A stretch of 64,000 bases of DNA, from positions 186,001-250,000 of the forward strand of contig NZ_JAAGKO020000004.1 in the NCBI RefSeq assembly GCF_027947535.2, in the 5' to 3' direction. The stretch comes from Streptantibioticus silvisoli. GTDB lineage: Bacteria > Actinomycetota > Actinomycetes > Streptomycetales > Streptomycetaceae. Below are positions 60,901-64,000 of the stretch, piece after piece. Under the pieces are notes generated by a model. The model had not been told where the DNA came from and ran no database searches. It saw nothing but the letters and a program-made list of their open reading frames with translations. Both the position numbers and the translations under genes were made by a program. Position 1 is the stretch's first letter. Each line of letters opens with the position of its first letter.

Positions 60901-62310
60901 ATGTCGGATATTCCTCCGCCGCCGTGCGCTGACCAGAACGCTGCGCTGATCAGGCGCCGCCTTCGCGACGCGGCTGCGGGCGGAGGCACGCCGGAAACGG
61001 TCACTGTCGAGTGGAACCAGAAGCCGGTACACGTCAACGTCATCGACCTTCCGTTGCGTGACCTCTACTACAACCCAGCCACTCACCGAATCCAGGCACA
61101 GCGCGATCACCGGGCCGGGCTTGCTCAGCGTCTGAAGGAGGATCCGTGGGCAGACGACAGTCAGCAGTACCTTCACCACCTTCTGATGGGCAACCCGGCC
61201 AGCCCTGACGAGCCTGATCCCGAATTTGCTGATCTGAAGGCCAGCCTTGGCTCAGTCTCTCAGCAGGAACCGGGTCTGGTTACCTATGCCGGGATACTGG
61301 TCAACGGCAACACCCGTGCTGCCGCTTTGCGGGAACTGAAGCAGACGTCCATCCGCGTCGGGGTACTCCCGGAGTCCTTCACCTGGGAGGACGTCGCTGC
61401 CGTAGAGCTGGCGCTCCAGCTGCGGCCCGATAAACGTCGCGAGTACTCCTACATCAACCGTCTGCTCGCCATGGAAGAGCAGGCTTCCCTAGGCCGTGCC
61501 GCAGAAGCCATCGCCCGTGATTTCCACATGCAGGAGAAAACATTCCACCAGGAGCGGTGGATCCTCGGTGTCATCCGGGACATGATCGAACGGAGCAAGA
61601 CAGTTGACGGAGTGCAACTGCGACTGGTCGACTTCGAGGGTCATCAGGAGAACCTGAAGGAGCTTCACCGCACCTATAGGAACGCCGACAGTAGCGACAA
61701 GGCGGAGCAGATCAAGGAGAATCGCATCGTTGCGATTCTCCTGGACTTCGCCAAGACACGGACTCGTCTGGTCGATGACAAGTTCCAGGAAAAATACCTC
61801 GTCCCAGCTGTGTCGGCGGTGCAGACTATCGCCGCCCCGGTGCCGGCCATCAGCGGCAACATTCCGGGGCTGACCATCGCACCCCCTCCGGAACCCCAGA
61901 CGCTCGCCAGAGCCCGTGCCTTCACTGACCTGGTGCTGAAGGCGAAGGCAGTGGAGAACGCTGCTGGCCTGCCCGAGACCGCGATCGGTGCTGCTCGCGA
62001 CCAGGTGACCGAGCTGCGCAAGGGGCTGCGGCGGGCCCTCGACGCCGCAGAGCGCGACGACCGGCTCCGCAAGAGCCAGCAGACTGCGGCTGAGCACCTG
62101 GACGACGCGTGCGCTGCGATCAACCAGACGATCTCCGACCTTGCCAAGGCCCGCTCAACCCAGAGTCTTGACGAGGACAGCTTTGATGACGCCGTGCTCC
62201 GGCTCCGGGCCAGCCTAGCCAGGCTGGCCCAACAGGCCTCTCGCGGGCTGGCGGAGCCCGGGGACGGCGTGGCTTGGCTTCGCAGCATGGCGGGAGGAAC
62301 GTCCCGGTGA
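60901..62310 (+). CDS. ParB-domain-like protein
   Basis: 469 residues, ATG 60901 with AGGAAGAG upstream. N-terminal half: DLYYNPATHRI then VTYAGILVNGNTRAAALRELK (residues 127-147), whose GNTRAAAL is the ParB/Srx-type nucleotide-binding box (GxGxRR/GNTR); then VGVLPESFTWEDVAAVELALQL and an HTH-like SLGRAAEAIARDFHMQEKTFHQERW. The C-terminal half is helical with KGLRRALDAAERDDRLRKS. Proteins with this box occur in plasmid partition, in phosphorothioate DNA systems and as DNA-binding parts of restriction systems. It overlaps the helicase gene by 4 bp. Confidence 0.85.
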   Translation: MSDIPPPPCADQNAALIRRRLRDAAAGGGTPETVTVEWNQKPVHVNVIDLPLRDLYYNPATHRIQAQRDHRAGLAQRLKEDPWADDSQQYLHHLLMGNPASPDEPDPEFADLKASLGSVSQQEPGLVTYAGILVNGNTRAAALRELKQTSIRVGVLPESFTWEDVAAVELALQLRPDKRREYSYINRLLAMEEQASLGRAAEAIARDFHMQEKTFHQERWILGVIRDMIERSKTVDGVQLRLVDFEGHQENLKELHRTYRNADSSDKAEQIKENRIVAILLDFAKTRTRLVDDKFQEKYLVPAVSAVQTIAAPVPAISGNIPGLTIAPPPEPQTLARARAFTDLVLKAKAVENAAGLPETAIGAARDQVTELRKGLRRALDAAERDDRLRKSQQTAAEHLDDACAAINQTISDLAKARSTQSLDEDSFDDAVLRLRASLARLAQQASRGLAEPGDGVAWLRSMAGGTSR

Positions 62311-64000
62311 GTTCCGGAGAAGAGCCGAGCCTGCGGATCGGTTTCGATGTCACCCACACCAAGGTTATCTTGCATGTGATCCCGGAATTCCGGGAACACC
62401 TCGTACACCTTGCAGCCCGGTACATGACGGGTGAGCAGACCGCTCAGCTTGTCGCCGAGGTTGATCTCGAAGACTTCCTGGCCAACATCAGTCTGCTCTA
62501 CGGATGGACTGGCCCAGGCGTGAAGTTCGAGCCTGCGGTGGCGGCCCTGGCCGAGGGATCGGTCCGGGACGCGCAGGCCATTGACGCCCGCCTTGAGGCA
62601 GGGGCAAGTGGTGAGGATGTCAAGGGTGAAGTGCGCCCCGACGATGTGCTCGACCGCCTGGGGGCCGACTGGAGTGGGCCACTGACCGAATTCCAGCTGC
62701 GTGATATAGCCAAGCTGCTCTCCCTGACCCACGGTGCCAATTTCAGCGTCCCAGGTGCCGGCAAGACCCGCACCACTCTCGCGGTCTACGCGGCGTTGCG
62801 TGAGGCAGGAACCGCGCAGCGCCTGCTAGTAGTGAGCCCCAAGTCGGCCTACGAAGCCTGGCAGGAAGAGAGTCGGCTGTGCTTCACATCTCCGCCCGCA
62901 TTCGAGGTAATGGAGAAGGGGCGCACGGCCGCCGCTGAAGTCCTCCTTGTCAACTACGAGCGGCTCAAGCAGTCGAAGGCCAAGCTGGCCGACTGGCTCA
63001 GCGCTGCTCCCAGCATGCTGGTGCTTGATGAAGCACACCGCATGAAGCTGGGAGTGCGCGGCGCCTATGGCGCGGCTTGCATGACACTTGGCCCGCTGGC
63101 CCGGCATCGGCTGATCCTCACCGGTACACCGGCTCCCAATGGTGCTAAGGACCTGGAGAGCCTACTGTCGTTCGTCTGGCCAGGGCATGGGCGACGCTCT
63201 GTTGACCGGGCGGTGGCCGGCGGAGACCTTGCCTACGCCAGCCGTGTCCTGCGGCCGCTTTTCACCCGCACGACCAAGAACGAACTGGGTCTGCCTCCGG
63301 TTGAGTTCCGCATGCAGCCCGTCCAGTTGCCGCCGGTGCACCGGAAGCTGTACGACGCCTTGATCGGCAAGTATGCGGGGGAATGGGATGAGGAGGCGCA
63401 GCAGTTTGAAAGGCTCGGCAAGGTACTGGTCTACCTGATGATGGCTGCCACCAGCCCCGCGCTGCTGTCCGAGGGGCTTAGCCGCCACGAGCCACTGCCT
63501 TTCCACATACCACCGTTGAGCGTTCCGGATGACGACTCGCTTAGCGCATTGATGCGGCAACTGCCTGAGTACGAGATCTCACCGAAATATGACTACGTGA
63601 TCCGGAAGGTGGCCGCCAACGCGAAGCTCGGACGCAAGACCTTGGTCTGGTCGACCTTTGTCCGCAACCTGACGTCTTTAGGCGACATCCTTGAGCGCTT
63701 CAGTCCAGCCGTGGTCCACGGAGGTACTGCGGACCGGGAAGAGCAGATCCAGCGCTTCCGCAACGACCCGGACTGCATGGTGCTGCTCTCCAACCCCGCC
63801 ACCCTCGGCGAAGGCATCAGTCTTCACCACGACTGCCACGACGCCATCTATGTCGACCGCAACTTCGCCGCCGGCGGATTCCTGCAGAGCATGGACCGTA
63901 TCCACCGCCTCGGGCTCGCACCGGATACTAAGACCCAGATTACCGTGCTGGTCGCAGACGGCACGGTCGATGAGATCGTTCACGAACGGCTGGCGCTCAA
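62307..64000 (+). CDS. SNF2/DEAD-like helicase of the island (3' end beyond the window)
   Basis: 564 complete codons, open to the window edge; GTG 62307 in a GTGA overlap with the ParB-like gene. A 140-residue N-terminal domain without recognised fold precedes a superfamily 2 core: Walker A VPGAGKT (about 148-154), LLVVSPKSAYEAWQEE, DEAH in MLVLDEAHRMK (241-244), ILTGTPAPNG, and in the second RecA domain VWSTFVRNL, LLSNPATLGEGISLHH and the SNF2-type FLQSMDRIHRLGL. This is a SNF2/Rad54-like translocase. Such enzymes act in DNA repair and many defence systems. Full length and domain C-terminus unknown. Confidence 0.9.
   Translation, partial: MSSGEEPSLRIGFDVTHTKVILHVIPEFREHLVHLAARYMTGEQTAQLVAEVDLEDFLANISLLYGWTGPGVKFEPAVAALAEGSVRDAQAIDARLEAGASGEDVKGEVRPDDVLDRLGADWSGPLTEFQLRDIAKLLSLTHGANFSVPGAGKTRTTLAVYAALREAGTAQRLLVVSPKSAYEAWQEESRLCFTSPPAFEVMEKGRTAAAEVLLVNYERLKQSKAKLADWLSAAPSMLVLDEAHRMKLGVRGAYGAACMTLGPLARHRLILTGTPAPNGAKDLESLLSFVWPGHGRRSVDRAVAGGDLAYASRVLRPLFTRTTKNELGLPPVEFRMQPVQLPPVHRKLYDALIGKYAGEWDEEAQQFERLGKVLVYLMMAATSPALLSEGLSRHEPLPFHIPPLSVPDDDSLSALMRQLPEYEISPKYDYVIRKVAANAKLGRKTLVWSTFVRNLTSLGDILERFSPAVVHGGTADREEQIQRFRNDPDCMVLLSNPATLGEGISLHHDCHDAIYVDRNFAAGGFLQSMDRIHRLGLAPDTKTQITVLVADGTVDEIVHERLAL

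Overview
The window is high-GC actinobacterial DNA, almost certainly a chromosome-core segment of a Streptomyces or close Streptomycetaceae relative. The evidence is the developmental regulator BldC, an Lsr2 nucleoid protein, an actinobacterial valine dehydrogenase, the small-PurL purS-purQ-purL arrangement, frequent GTG starts in GTGA/ATGA overlaps, a perfect parS palindrome and a c-di-AMP (ydaO-type) riboswitch in front of an M23-like cell-wall protein.

Layout. 1-5 kb: end of a membrane protein, an aldose-1-epimerase-like gene, a divergent MFS exporter/AraC pair and pyrE. 5-11.4 kb: a parS site, fbaA, a DUF3151 gene and a translationally coupled kynurenine operon (tryptophan dioxygenase, kynureninase, formamidase-like hydrolase, cytochrome P450). 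11.6-15.5 kb: a secreted ice-binding-like protein with Gly/Thr/Asn repeats and a His-rich tail, an SdpA/SdpB-like pair (DUF5819 + HTTM) and a DUF4397 protein. 16-38.9 kb: purine block (purA, purD, purC, purSQL, purF, purM) with interspersed transporters, an aminotransferase/GntR pair, lsr2, three tRNA-Gly genes and several conserved proteins of unknown role, including a probable inactive M48-type protein. 39-50 kb: DUF3073, vdh, bldC, DUF6274, a hairpin array next to tRNA-Asp, hrpA, a tRNA-Glu-Asp-Phe operon, a small zincin and a lipoprotein. 50-58.6 kb: a DEAD-box helicase with a long RNA-binding-like tail, tRNA-Lys, an AEC transporter, an SDR, a GH25 lysozyme-like protein and the riboswitch-controlled M23-like gene.

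From about 58.6 kb the character changes: GC falls and codon use relaxes. An accessory island begins: a small ORF and an HTH regulator (minus strand) facing a wHTH/HNH-like protein, a ParB-like protein and an SNF2-type helicase (plus strand, the last two overlapping by 4 bp). The helicase runs off the window. This looks like part of an undescribed or poorly described DNA-defence or DNA-modification system, and it is the most interesting part of the window.

Other recurring themes are three proteins that keep a recognisable enzyme fold signature but have lost catalytic residues (M23-like, M48-like, diacylglycerol-kinase-like), an aberrant tRNA-Gly(UCC) lacking the normal T-arm, and many intergenic tandem repeats with 30-35 bp periods. 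Functional statements rest on motif recognition by eye; no searches were run.
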